From Ignavibacteriales bacterium (GTDB lineage: Bacteria > Bacteroidota > Ignavibacteria > Ignavibacteriales > Ignavibacteriaceae): a stretch of 64,000 nucleotides of DNA. Both the position numbers and the translations under genes were made by a program. Location of the stretch: contig JADJNX010000012.1 in NCBI GenBank assembly GCA_016714125.1, forward strand, positions 30,829-94,828. Direction: 5' to 3'. The notes below the pieces were generated by a model, which did not search any database, was not told where the DNA came from, and saw nothing but the letters and a program-made list of their open reading frames with translations. The first letter of the stretch is position 1. Every line of letters begins with the position of its first letter. Below, one piece after another: positions 9,001-16,837 of the stretch.

Positions 9001-9144
9001 TGTGTTGCCTTCTACTGAGGCAATGTCATTAAGAGCATTTCCCTGTGGCAAATTTACCTGCCATCTGAAGTTATAACTTTGTGGTTCACCGGCGAAATTG
9101 ATGACAAATAACAGTAATGTTGAGTAAATTATCAAAGTTCTCAT
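6013..9144 (-). CDS. secreted propeller-cohesin-dockerin-cohesin protein, T9SS target (paralogue 1)
   Basis: The 1043-aa protein begins with a signal peptide (about 1-20). Residues about 25-600 are YCF48/BNR-like propeller repeats (recurring TTNGGxSW and KSTDxGxSW). A cohesin-like domain follows (about 615-740), then a dockerin type I module (about 745-805) with two Ca-binding loops, GDVDTNGVVQAYD and ADVTKDGTLSDLD. A second cohesin-like domain (about 815-935) precedes the T9SS sorting domain (ENYPNPFNP at about 955, to the end). It would be exported through the outer membrane and cell-surface anchored. The unusual point is cohesin and dockerin on one chain, which could allow self-association. 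It is last of three tandem paralogues and converges on the AlbA_2-like gene 23 nt away. Confidence 0.85.
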   Translation of the reverse strand: MRTLIIYSTLLLFVINFAGEPQSYNFRWQVNLPQGNALNDIASVEGNTIIAVGNYGTVLKSTDAGNSWIAPPSGISGNINKINVISSSILFIHTLDVSANIRKSYKSSDQGVTWELLPNQVTNAYYFDSKFYSQTSGVRVVDGTIQKTTNCGSSWQNLFTGLGSRNKIAFYDSLKYAVYMDYYNYAQTIDGGLTWVWKNFGRTCGFLEIKETVIYALTDLYTPSSIYKSTNDGASWSSIFTIGDKVFRKLSFVDPLVGYALAYSNVYLNDSCDIYKTTNGGVSWQKIYAGEYLNSITSGGSTQILGAGLAGKIVVSINSGTSWSDNNSNGTDFKSICFPSEATGFVGGIGGKLFKISNNGGVVSKINLNTAKDINCIIFVDSLRGWLAGGEGLLKQTSDGGLTWLDQSTGDANFWAFSFSKFTSTSGQTALVLTGVGTNGWTTFISFDNGNSWIEKISPVSQITCSNNGYFGSGGGRIYFYDETTNSWQLSSSGLVSSIKGIDVYKDANGSPAGMIAVAGDGRVIFKDKNSSTWVLKSNAAFSATGIACNGKGGNVAYGGSGIILSSDSLSANWEPETKITNSDIAHLAFRTSDEFWAIGNDGIIFSGSTVSTSITYLSMDTVPGFKGDTSSIRLSLDSIQSNMMSASLTFSFPTGVSVISIDTTNSLTGEQNWVYSSIINGNSVRIDAGGAKAINTKGVLFKVRFVIADTMQGTLYPVRVGTCNFNGGNMPYEISSGAFFPSKRGDVDTNGVVQAYDAALILKNLVGIYPLAKAQLVIADVTKDGTLSDLDAVIVLKYVVGLIDTLPAPGNYLAHGLISFGECTFSSGGIVEVPVKIDDASGLLGLEMTMSFDNERLELLDISHAGIVSGFSFETKISGGIVKIAGMSLNTVEGCGDILKLKFRVKESSTGSGKISISRVRLNENREEINVAELEINTATSPDDENMLPVKFSMSENYPNPFNPRTKVDFTLATECCITLSVFNTLGERVTSLIDEVKPAGYYTVYWDAGDFPSGVYIIKMGARNESGSVVFTRVGKMVLVK

Positions 9145-9199
9145 ATACTTTTGGCTGCTTGTTTTTGATTCCTGAACTCAGTATTTCATGACCCGGTGA

Positions 9200-11791
9200 C
9201 TATTTCACCAAGACCATCTTCTTAATCTGCGAGAACGACTTCCGACTCTCCGTTGAAGTGGCGGTCATTCTTACAATGTAAATTCCTGTTGGGAAAGTCA
9301 TAGCATTCCAGTTAACATTGTAATAACCAGCGGATTTTTCTTCACTAAAAAGAGTGGTCATCTTTTCACCAAGTGAATTGAATATCTCAAGTGTTATCGT
9401 GCTTGCCTCGGGTATTCCAAATGTTATTCTTGTTTCGGGATTAAATGGATTTGGGTAATTCTGGCTAAGTTCATACTCTCTTGGAATGCTACCTTCTCCT
9501 TTTATACCGGTAAGGATGTTGATGTTAGATTCGGCTACATCAAACTGCTCAACATTTTCATTCAACCGGAGGCGTGTAATTTTCACTTGAGTGGTGCCAA
9601 TCACTGCGTTCTCTTTCACTCTGAACTGAAGGATAACACTCTCGCCACTTCCTGAAGCATCTTGGGAAGAGGCAGCCGCTACCAGTATTTTCCCGGAAGT
9701 AACTTTATGCTCAATTGTGAAGCCTGATGCAATTCCTGTTCCAGAGGCACCAATGAATTCAAGTTTCTGATGGTCAAAAGTTATTGATCCTTCAAACCCC
9801 ATCAGTCCGGTAACCCCATTCATTGTTACAGGAATGTTTATAATCTGACCGGCATTGGCGTTATAATTGTTCATGACTATTGTACCAGTGGCAGGATAAT
9901 TTCCCGGTGCCGGGAGTGTATCGATGTATCCGGTAAGATACCTGAGAATCAGAGCTGCATCAACATCGCTGAGTGTTCCGTCTTTGCTTACGTCACCTAT
10001 CTTTTTCTGCTCTCTCGTCAGGGTTATAAAACTTACAAGGTGCTTTAATATCAAAGCAACATCATAAGCTTGGACAGTTCCGTTGGTATCAACATCACCA
10101 TATTTAATAACTCTTACGGCTCCCTGCCCTGTTATTTGTGCAGGAAAGGCTCCATTGTTTATGACAAGATCCGTAACTGTAGTAAATAGATAGCCGGGTT
10201 TGATGCTATCAGGTACTAAATATTTAAGTCGGAAAAGTGTCCCCGTATTTGAAATTGGTCTTGCACCTGCTGCGGCAAATTTTCCCGGACGCAGAGCACC
10301 ATTTACTGAGCAACTCCATTTGTTAGTACCCATGCGAGTCCCAACTGTATCCAAACCGATTATGTGGATATTTGTTGGATAGTAGATATTAAATTGCATT
10401 GAAGAAAAGTCGCCTGATACCAAATTCAGATCAACATCCATTATGGCTGTATCACCTGAAACTGTTAATGCTGTATCAAAAGAGATTTTGTACTCATCAA
10501 TCGATTTTTCAATAACCCTGTTTACCACCCCATCGTCACCCACTATCCAATATTCATTGTCAGTCCGTTTAGCCATTGCTCTGTAATTACCAAATGTCGG
10601 GGTTGAAACTGGCTCCCACGAAGAGATATCTGTGTTAGCAGAAGAATAGGGACTGTAAAGAAAAGAACCTCCATATCCAAAACCGAAATTTCTTCCTGAA
10701 CCACCAAATATATAATATACCTCTGATGAAACATTTGCACCAATCACCCAATTGGGTGGCCAACTATTTGACTTAACACCTGTTACACCAGACCCCCCAA
10801 GACAGAGTATTTCTGCATCGGTGTTGTAAGAATTCTGGAAATAATGCAATGAGGAGATATAAGAGAACACCCCCTGCTCAGAAACTTCCAAAGATGCGGT
10901 CTCCTCATTGTATTTATAAATTGTCCCGTCAGTGGTTCCGATATATTTACCGGCTATCTTATTAACTGTTTTACCGGAGGGTAAGTTGACCTGATTCCAT
11001 GTCTTTGCTGTATCGGAACTGACAAAGATTTTATTTGACTCATTACCAATTATCAGGACAATAGAATAATACCCATATTTTGAGAAAGCAGTTATCGAAG
11101 AAAGTGTGTCAAAAGGTAAGTCGATCCATGCGCTTCCACCATTTGTAGTTTTCTTTAGTAACCCTTTAGCACCAGCAATAAATCCAGTCATTGAATCAAC
11201 AAAAACAATTTGATTAATATTTTTTGTAGTTGCTAAATATACTTTCGATATATAGTCTCCGCCGCTTTCAATTTTATACAAACTTCCTTTGCTACCACCC
11301 AGGAAACCGGTGAATTCCGAAAGAAAGCAAATTGTATTAAAATCGTATGCAACTTTACCATTGTTGTACCAGGAACTTCCACCGTTCGTTGACCAGGCTA
11401 TGCGCCCGCCTAATCCCACCCCATAGATTTGGCTGCTACCAAAGGAGCGAATGGACTGCAAATAGGGCTCTGAAGCCAGTATATTCCATGTTGTGCCACC
11501 ATCAGTCGTTTTATAAATTGCACTGGAGTCCTCAATGTCATAGTTCAGAATAAAACCGGTTGTTGAATTTATAAAATTCACTTTTTGAGGGTACATAAAA
11601 GCATTGGAATATACTGCCGTCCAGGTGCTGCCATAATTAGTAGTTTTCATTACCTGATAAGCACCGGAATTGCCGTTAGCACCATACCCAACGGAATCAA
11701 TCATCTGCAAATCAGAGAAACGGGTGCTCAAAGTTTTATGAACCCATGACAAACCCCCATCCGTTGATCTTCCCAACGAATAAGAATCCAC
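9200..11791 (-). CDS. propeller-cohesin-dockerin-cohesin T9SS protein, paralogue 2, main part (frame broken)
   Basis: This is the 863-aa distal part of paralogue 2. It starts within the propeller region (RSTDGGLSW); the GTG at 11791 is internal to the real gene. Then come a cohesin-like domain (about 432-555), a dockerin with GDVDTNGTVQAYD and GDVSKDGTLSDVD (about 562-625), a second cohesin-like domain (about 635-755) and the T9SS tail from QNYPNPFNP (about 775). The last 240 residues are almost identical to paralogue 3, whereas the propellers differ strongly. Two indels between about 11850 and 11903 separate this part from its N-terminus at 11849-12334. Confidence 0.82.
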   Translation of the reverse strand: MDSYSLGRSTDGGLSWVHKTLSTRFSDLQMIDSVGYGANGNSGAYQVMKTTNYGSTWTAVYSNAFMYPQKVNFINSTTGFILNYDIEDSSAIYKTTDGGTTWNILASEPYLQSIRSFGSSQIYGVGLGGRIAWSTNGGSSWYNNGKVAYDFNTICFLSEFTGFLGGSKGSLYKIESGGDYISKVYLATTKNINQIVFVDSMTGFIAGAKGLLKKTTNGGSAWIDLPFDTLSSITAFSKYGYYSIVLIIGNESNKIFVSSDTAKTWNQVNLPSGKTVNKIAGKYIGTTDGTIYKYNEETASLEVSEQGVFSYISSLHYFQNSYNTDAEILCLGGSGVTGVKSNSWPPNWVIGANVSSEVYYIFGGSGRNFGFGYGGSFLYSPYSSANTDISSWEPVSTPTFGNYRAMAKRTDNEYWIVGDDGVVNRVIEKSIDEYKISFDTALTVSGDTAIMDVDLNLVSGDFSSMQFNIYYPTNIHIIGLDTVGTRMGTNKWSCSVNGALRPGKFAAAGARPISNTGTLFRLKYLVPDSIKPGYLFTTVTDLVINNGAFPAQITGQGAVRVIKYGDVDTNGTVQAYDVALILKHLVSFITLTREQKKIGDVSKDGTLSDVDAALILRYLTGYIDTLPAPGNYPATGTIVMNNYNANAGQIINIPVTMNGVTGLMGFEGSITFDHQKLEFIGASGTGIASGFTIEHKVTSGKILVAAASSQDASGSGESVILQFRVKENAVIGTTQVKITRLRLNENVEQFDVAESNINILTGIKGEGSIPREYELSQNYPNPFNPETRITFGIPEASTITLEIFNSLGEKMTTLFSEEKSAGYYNVNWNAMTFPTGIYIVRMTATSTESRKSFSQIKKMVLVK

Positions 11792-11848
11792 AGAGTAGAG
11801 ATAAATATTTAAGCTGTCTATGATTTGGATTCTGCTATAATACCTCTG

Positions 11849-12334
11849 TCAAACTAAGTGGCAATGACCATGTGGTACCCGAATTGGTAGTACGATAGAA
11901 AAATTATTAATAACCCGGAACCCTTTTTCATTTGAATAAAATTTCACATCACTGCTCGTTTGTGTAGTCTCATCCAATATCTGGAGGGGCCAGGTTTCTC
12001 CTTGATCTGTTGATTTGTAAACACGTTTGTTGTAAGCATCAATTTCTCCATAAACATAAAGTACATTGTCACTGGTAAATTGAACTCTTTTTAAGTTCGT
12101 AGTGAACTCAACGGATATAAATTTCCATGAAGATCCCCCATTGGTGGTTTTCCAGATGGCGCCGTGGTCACCTACTGCAATCGCGACACTTGCATCCAAT
12201 ACTGCAATATCGTTTAATCGATTGCCATTAATGGAATTTAACTTCCAGTCGAAATTATATCGTTGTGAAAAAATATTGCTTGTAAATGCTGAAACAAAAA
12301 CAAGGATTACGATAAAAACAGTGGACTTTTTCAT
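11849..12334 (-). CDS. paralogue 2 of the cohesin-dockerin T9SS proteins, N-terminal part (frame broken)
   Basis: The 161-aa frame begins with a clear signal peptide (MKKSTVFIVILVFVSAF...) and YCF48-type repeats (AIWKTTNGGSSW, VYKSTDQGETW). The last 15 or so residues are out of frame. With a T added to the T5 run (minus strand, 11899-11903) the sequence continues as FYRTTNSGTTWSLPLSL, another propeller repeat. A second indel near 11850 then leads into the 863-aa frame downstream. The whole gene (9200-12334) would encode about 1040 aa like its two neighbours. Confidence 0.7.
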   Translation of the reverse strand: MKKSTVFIVILVFVSAFTSNIFSQRYNFDWKLNSINGNRLNDIAVLDASVAIAVGDHGAIWKTTNGGSSWKFISVEFTTNLKRVQFTSDNVLYVYGEIDAYNKRVYKSTDQGETWPLQILDETTQTSSDVKFYSNEKGFRVINNFSIVLPIRVPHGHCHLV

Positions 12335-12397
12335 TTTAGGCTCATTTTACTTTAAAGGTTTCCGGTATTAATTTGGTTGTCGCACAAGTATTTAAGC

Positions 12398-12430
12398 CCA
12401 CAGAGCACACAAATAAAGTGCGCTCTGTGG
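12398..12430. repeat. CACAGAG-type inverted repeat between paralogues 2 and 3
   Basis: CCACAGAGCACAC at 12398-12410 pairs with GTGCGCTCTGTGG at 12418-12430 with one mismatch and a 7-nt loop. It lies downstream of the 12442-15579 gene on its strand but has no following T run, so it is probably a dispersed CACAGAG-family hairpin rather than a classical terminator. Confidence 0.6.
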
Positions 12431-12441
12431 CGAATTCGAAA

Positions 12442-15400
12442 CTATTTGATTAAAACCATCTTCTTAATCTGCGAGAAAGATTTGCGACTCTCAGTTGAAG
12501 TGGCGGTCATTCTTACTATGTAAATTCCTGTTGGGAATGTCATCCCATTCCAGTTAACATTGTAATAACCAGCGGATCTCTCTTCACTAAAAAGAGTGGT
12601 CATCTTTTCACCAAGTGAATTGAATATCTCAAGTGTTACAATGCTTGCCTCAGGTATGCCAAATGTTATTCTTGTTTCGGGATTAAATGGATTTGGGTAA
12701 TTCTGGCTGAGTTCATACTCTTTTGGAATGCTTCCCTCTCCTTTTATGCCGGTAAGGATGTTGATGTTCGATTCAGCTACATCAAACTGCTCCGCATTTT
12801 CATTTAACCGGATACGGGTAATTTTCACTTGAGTGGTGCCGATCACCGCGTTCTCTTTCACTCTGAACTGAAGGATAACACTCTCTCCACTGCCTGCGGC
12901 ATCTTGTTGAGAGGCAGCCGCGACCAGTATTTTTCCGGAGGTAACTTTATGCTCAATTGTGAATCCTGATGCAATTCCAGTTGCAGAGGCACCAATGAAT
13001 TCAAGTTTCTGGTGGTCAAAAGTTATTGATCCTTCAAACCCCATCAGTCCGGTAACCCCATTCATTGTTACAGGAATGTTTATAATCTGACCGGCATTGG
13101 CATTGTGGTCGTTCATGCTGATCGAACCGGAGGCTAGATAAGTTCCCGGCGCAGGAAGAGAATCGATTAATCCAACGACATAGCGGAATATCAGAGAGGC
13201 ATCGACATCGCTTAGAGTACCATCTTTTGTTACATCTCCTATTTTCTTCTGCGCTCCGGTAAGAGTTATATAGTTGACAAGATATTTTAATATTAATGAT
13301 GCATCGTAAGCTTGAACAGTACCATTAACATCTACATCACCATACCTCACCACCTTTACAATACCATGTCGCAGAATCGTGGGAGAATGAGTTCCATTAT
13401 TAATAGTAAGAGCGGAAACTGTTGTCTGAATATCCTTTGGCGAAACACCGGTATTAACACGAAATTTAAGCCTTACAAGGGTGCCTGTTGAATTGATGTC
13501 ATTTGCCCCACCTGCAGCAAACTTTGCCTGCTGTGTTGCTCCATTAGTAAAACAGCTCCATTTTTTTGCTCCCATTAAAGTTCCTGCGGTATCAACTCCA
13601 ACAAGGCTCATATCTGAGGAGGTATTTATAGAGAATTGAAGTGAAGAAACGGATCCGGAAAGATATTCAAGATTAACATCCATTACTGCCGTATCTCCCG
13701 CGACTGTAAATGCAGTATCAAATGATACCTGGAAGCTGGAACTTGGGTTTGCTATAATTTTTAACACAACCCCGTCATCTCCGACTGCCCAGTATTCATT
13801 GCTTGCCCTCGGAGCAAGTGAACGAATTGTGGCATGAGTTGGGGTGGAAATTTTTTCCCAGTTTTTTATTCCCGGAGTATAACCATCAATAGCTGAAAAT
13901 ATCGATCCGGTAGAACCGGTAATAAAATTACGACCGTATACTATAACAAAATCTTGACTGCCATACTGAACCTCATCCCCGATTTGCCAGGGATTGCCCA
14001 CCTCTTTAGCTGCCGTTTTTCCTGTATAATCAACTGCATAACCTTCATTGTCACCTGTGTAATAAGCAGAAGCTTTGTAACCCACCTTAACTTTGTTAGT
14101 CAAAACTCCACTTAGGGAAACGAGTATAGCGGAGGAATAGACATCATATCGATAGACATTTCCGTTGTTTGATCCAAAATATATTCCATCACAATCAACG
14201 ATAAAGTCATTATCAGGGATGGTAAGCTGAGTCCAGGTTCGGCATGTGTCCGAACTAATAAAAACTTCGCCATTAGAATTGCAATAGAATAGTTTCAACA
14301 CATTTCCGTACCATGAATCGTAATAAATAACGTAATCCAGCGCTACAACATTTGAGGTAGTATCACTTAACTGATAGTCAACAAACGAAGTCCCGCCATT
14401 TGTTGTACTTTTTATCATCCCTTTCTCTCCTGCAATGAATCCTGTCAGGGAATCGAAGAAAACCATACCGTTAATATCCCTGGTAGTTGAGAGATTCAGT
14501 TTTGAATAATAATCTCCTCCTTCAGTGATTTTGTAAAACGCGCCATCATTCCCACCAATGAAGCCTGTATAATATGTTGGAAAAGTGATGCAATTAAAGT
14601 CGTAGCCAAGTTTGCTGCTGCTTCTCCAATTTGAGCCTGAATTGGATGATGAGATTATTCTCCCGCCTGATCCTACTGCTATAATAGATTTTTTTTGATA
14701 ATTGTGTAAAGAAAAAAGATGTAGATCGGATCTTAAGTGTAGCCAAGTGGTGCCTCCATTAGTTGTTTTATAGATAGTATTATTCTCAAAACCATCTGTT
14801 ACCAGGGCAAAACCGGTATCCTTACCAGCAAAAGCTAATTTTTGCAGAGTCCCGGCGAAAGTATATGCTACTGAAAATGAGGAGCCTCTATCGGTCGTTT
14901 TAAGCAACTCTTTTTTATTCGATTTGTTAATTGCATAGCCCGTTGTATCAATCATTGTCAATTCGGTTAAACTCTTTCCGCAATTTATAGTAGTCCAAGA
15001 GATCCCTCCACTTGACGATCTGCTCAGATAAGTAGTATAACCATAAGCAAAAATATTGAGACTGTCAGCCAGAGTAATTTCAGAAAATACATAAGTTACA
15101 GGGTAATTTGTATAGGATGAAAAAAAGTTGGGTGTTCGGGATACATAAGACCCACTAAGCATGAAGCCATATTCACCTGAAAACATTGCAACATTGTTAC
15201 CTGTACTTGTACTTGCCAAACTTCTTGCTATCCAACTCACCCCGTTATCAGTTGATCTTCTAACTTTACAATAGTTATAATTGCTATCTTTTGTTACAAT
15301 AAATATTGTATTGGCATCCGTAAACCACACTTTAAGGCAGTCATCAGTCCAGGGCACTTCCATTAGCGACCAACCCGTCCCACCGTTTGTTGTTTTCCAA

Positions 15401-15579
15401 ACAGTCCCACAATCTCCAACCGCCAGTGCATATGAAGAACTATAGAGAAAAACATCATTTAACTTGTTACCATTGGGAGCATTCCATTTCCAGGAGACCT
15501 CAAACCCTTGAGAGAACAGGGAAGAGACCAATAAAAATGAAAGGGAGACACGATAAAGAATTTTGTAAATCGTTTTCAT
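12442..15579 (-). CDS. secreted propeller-cohesin-dockerin-cohesin protein, T9SS target (paralogue 3)
   Basis: The 1045-aa protein is uninterrupted and is the best model for the family. It has a signal peptide (ending near VSSLFSQ), YCF48/BNR-like propeller repeats (about 30-600), a cohesin-like domain (about 611-735), and a dockerin with GDVDVNGTVQAYD and GDVTKDGTLSDVD (about 744-805). A second cohesin-like domain (about 815-940) and the T9SS domain from QNYPNPFNP (about 955) complete it. The C-terminal 240 residues are nearly identical to paralogue 2, suggesting recent duplication or gene conversion of this module. It starts 17 nt after the single-domain receiver gene on the same strand, so the two are probably co-transcribed. 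Confidence 0.86.
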   Translation of the reverse strand: MKTIYKILYRVSLSFLLVSSLFSQGFEVSWKWNAPNGNKLNDVFLYSSSYALAVGDCGTVWKTTNGGTGWSLMEVPWTDDCLKVWFTDANTIFIVTKDSNYNYCKVRRSTDNGVSWIARSLASTSTGNNVAMFSGEYGFMLSGSYVSRTPNFFSSYTNYPVTYVFSEITLADSLNIFAYGYTTYLSRSSSGGISWTTINCGKSLTELTMIDTTGYAINKSNKKELLKTTDRGSSFSVAYTFAGTLQKLAFAGKDTGFALVTDGFENNTIYKTTNGGTTWLHLRSDLHLFSLHNYQKKSIIAVGSGGRIISSSNSGSNWRSSSKLGYDFNCITFPTYYTGFIGGNDGAFYKITEGGDYYSKLNLSTTRDINGMVFFDSLTGFIAGEKGMIKSTTNGGTSFVDYQLSDTTSNVVALDYVIYYDSWYGNVLKLFYCNSNGEVFISSDTCRTWTQLTIPDNDFIVDCDGIYFGSNNGNVYRYDVYSSAILVSLSGVLTNKVKVGYKASAYYTGDNEGYAVDYTGKTAAKEVGNPWQIGDEVQYGSQDFVIVYGRNFITGSTGSIFSAIDGYTPGIKNWEKISTPTHATIRSLAPRASNEYWAVGDDGVVLKIIANPSSSFQVSFDTAFTVAGDTAVMDVNLEYLSGSVSSLQFSINTSSDMSLVGVDTAGTLMGAKKWSCFTNGATQQAKFAAGGANDINSTGTLVRLKFRVNTGVSPKDIQTTVSALTINNGTHSPTILRHGIVKVVRYGDVDVNGTVQAYDASLILKYLVNYITLTGAQKKIGDVTKDGTLSDVDASLIFRYVVGLIDSLPAPGTYLASGSISMNDHNANAGQIINIPVTMNGVTGLMGFEGSITFDHQKLEFIGASATGIASGFTIEHKVTSGKILVAAASQQDAAGSGESVILQFRVKENAVIGTTQVKITRIRLNENAEQFDVAESNINILTGIKGEGSIPKEYELSQNYPNPFNPETRITFGIPEASIVTLEIFNSLGEKMTTLFSEERSAGYYNVNWNGMTFPTGIYIVRMTATSTESRKSFSQIKKMVLIK

Positions 15580-15595
15580 ATTTTATCTCGATTAA

Positions 15596-15943
15596 TTAGT
15601 TGAATTGTTTAATTATTGTATTTATCCGAAAAAGTTCGTCTTTGTTTAAATAGTATTTTACTCCAATTTCTTCTGATACTTTCCGGAGGTCCTGATCATC
15701 AAAATCTGAAATGATCACTATTCTGGCAGTAGGAAATTGAGAAATTAATGATTTTGCCGCCGAAAAGCCATCCATTCTTCCCATCTGTATATCCAGAAAA
15801 ACCCAATCCGGTTTGTTTTCCTTAAAGCAAGGAACCACCTCATCGCCATCCAAACACTCATAAATCTGCTCAAAAGACTTCCTTACGAGTATCCGAATCA
15901 ACTTCCTGATCTTTGCGTTGTCATCAGCTATTATTAATTTCAT
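15596..15943 (-). CDS. single-domain response regulator receiver
   Basis: The 115-aa protein is a complete CheY-like receiver with nothing after it. The acidic pair is D7-D8, the phospho-acceptor is D51 in FLDIQMGRMDG, the switch Ser is S79 (VIISD) and the conserved Lys is K101 (YYLNKDEL). With no output domain it would act by protein contact or in a phosphorelay. It sits between the two-component pair upstream and paralogue 3 downstream, 17 nt before the latter. A role in controlling or timing production of the surface proteins is plausible but inferred. Confidence 0.85.
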   Translation of the reverse strand: MKLIIADDNAKIRKLIRILVRKSFEQIYECLDGDEVVPCFKENKPDWVFLDIQMGRMDGFSAAKSLISQFPTARIVIISDFDDQDLRKVSEEIGVKYYLNKDELFRINTIIKQFN

Positions 15944-16030
15944 TTTTTAGGCCATTTGCACGGATTGATTGTATCAAAACTATCTATTTCACTGTTACAA
16001 TAATCGACAGTTGAAGGAAAGTGTAAAATG

Positions 16031-16059
16031 AGTGACACTACTGATTTACATAAGTGACA
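16031..16059. promoter_or_regulatory. possible operator: direct AGTGACA repeats
   Basis: AGTGACA occurs at 16031-16037 and 16053-16059 (22-nt period, two helical turns), roughly 90-115 nt upstream of the receiver gene start and in its 235-nt spacer. A response-regulator binding site is possible. Support is limited to the repeat itself. Confidence 0.25.
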
Positions 16060-16178
16060 GCACTTATTTTATTGGTTGTAGTAAGAAGAAAGGGGGTTAG
16101 GGGGAAATTATTAAAGGGGGTGAGAGTTAACGCTCACGCCATTTTGACCAATTGATCTAAAATTAAAATTGTACTTAT

Positions 16179-16837
16179 TTACTGTTCGAGAAGGTTTTTA
16201 TTCTGCAAAGCAAATTTCAGGAGTGAGTTGTTACCTGAGATTTCAAGTTTTTCACAGATGTTGTAACGATGTTTTTCAACAGTTTTTGCACTAATAAAAA
16301 GTTCTTCGGCTATTTGTCGCGTGGTTTTTTGTTTTGCAATGAGATAGAGAATTTTAATTTCAGATGGAGTAAGTTTTTTGAGGAATTGTTTCCCACGATC
16401 GTCAGGAGTAGTACCGGCGAGTTTATGTTTAACACAGCATCTGAAAGACTTGCTGTTATATATCTCTGTCCTTTCTTTACGAGTCTTATCGCAGTAATTA
16501 TATCTGAGAGGGCATTTTCTTTTAACAAATATCCCTTTACTCCCAGTTTTAATGATTCTAAAAGTAGATCAGATGCATTGTGCATCGTCAGAAAAATGAT
16601 TTTACATTTTGATTTTTGATCTGACAGTTCTCTTAGAATTTCGAACCCGGTTTTTCCCGGCATATCGATATCAAGAACTGCAATATCGGGGTGTAATTGA
16701 TTAATCAGAGTAAGAGCTTTAATACCATCTGAAGCTTCGGCTACCACTTCGATTTCTTCCTCTTCGGAAATAACAAATCTCATCCCTTTTAAGAATACGG
16801 GATGATCGTCAGCAATCACAATTCTGATTTTATCCAT
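16179..16837 (-). CDS. NarL/FixJ-type response regulator (frame broken in the linker)
   Basis: The receiver domain (about 1-118) has ADDHPVFLKG, the phospho-acceptor region AVLDIDMPGKTG and the conserved Lys in LLKENAL. The frame then runs off at 16310, but the next frame encodes a complete LuxR-type HTH: LTPSEIKILYLIAKQ, RQIAEELFIS, KTVEKHRYNICEKL, ending at TAA 16179-16181. Adding one T to the T3 run (16428-16430) restores a normal regulator of about 219 aa. The ATG overlaps the stop of the sensor kinase gene (ATGGATAA), so the two are translationally coupled. Likely a DNA-binding transcription factor phosphorylated by that kinase. Confidence 0.82.

Noticed and set aside
16141..16180. Terminator at GTGAG...CTCAC downstream of the response regulator.
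   Set aside because: The hairpin has no T run on the minus strand and is weak, so I did not list it.
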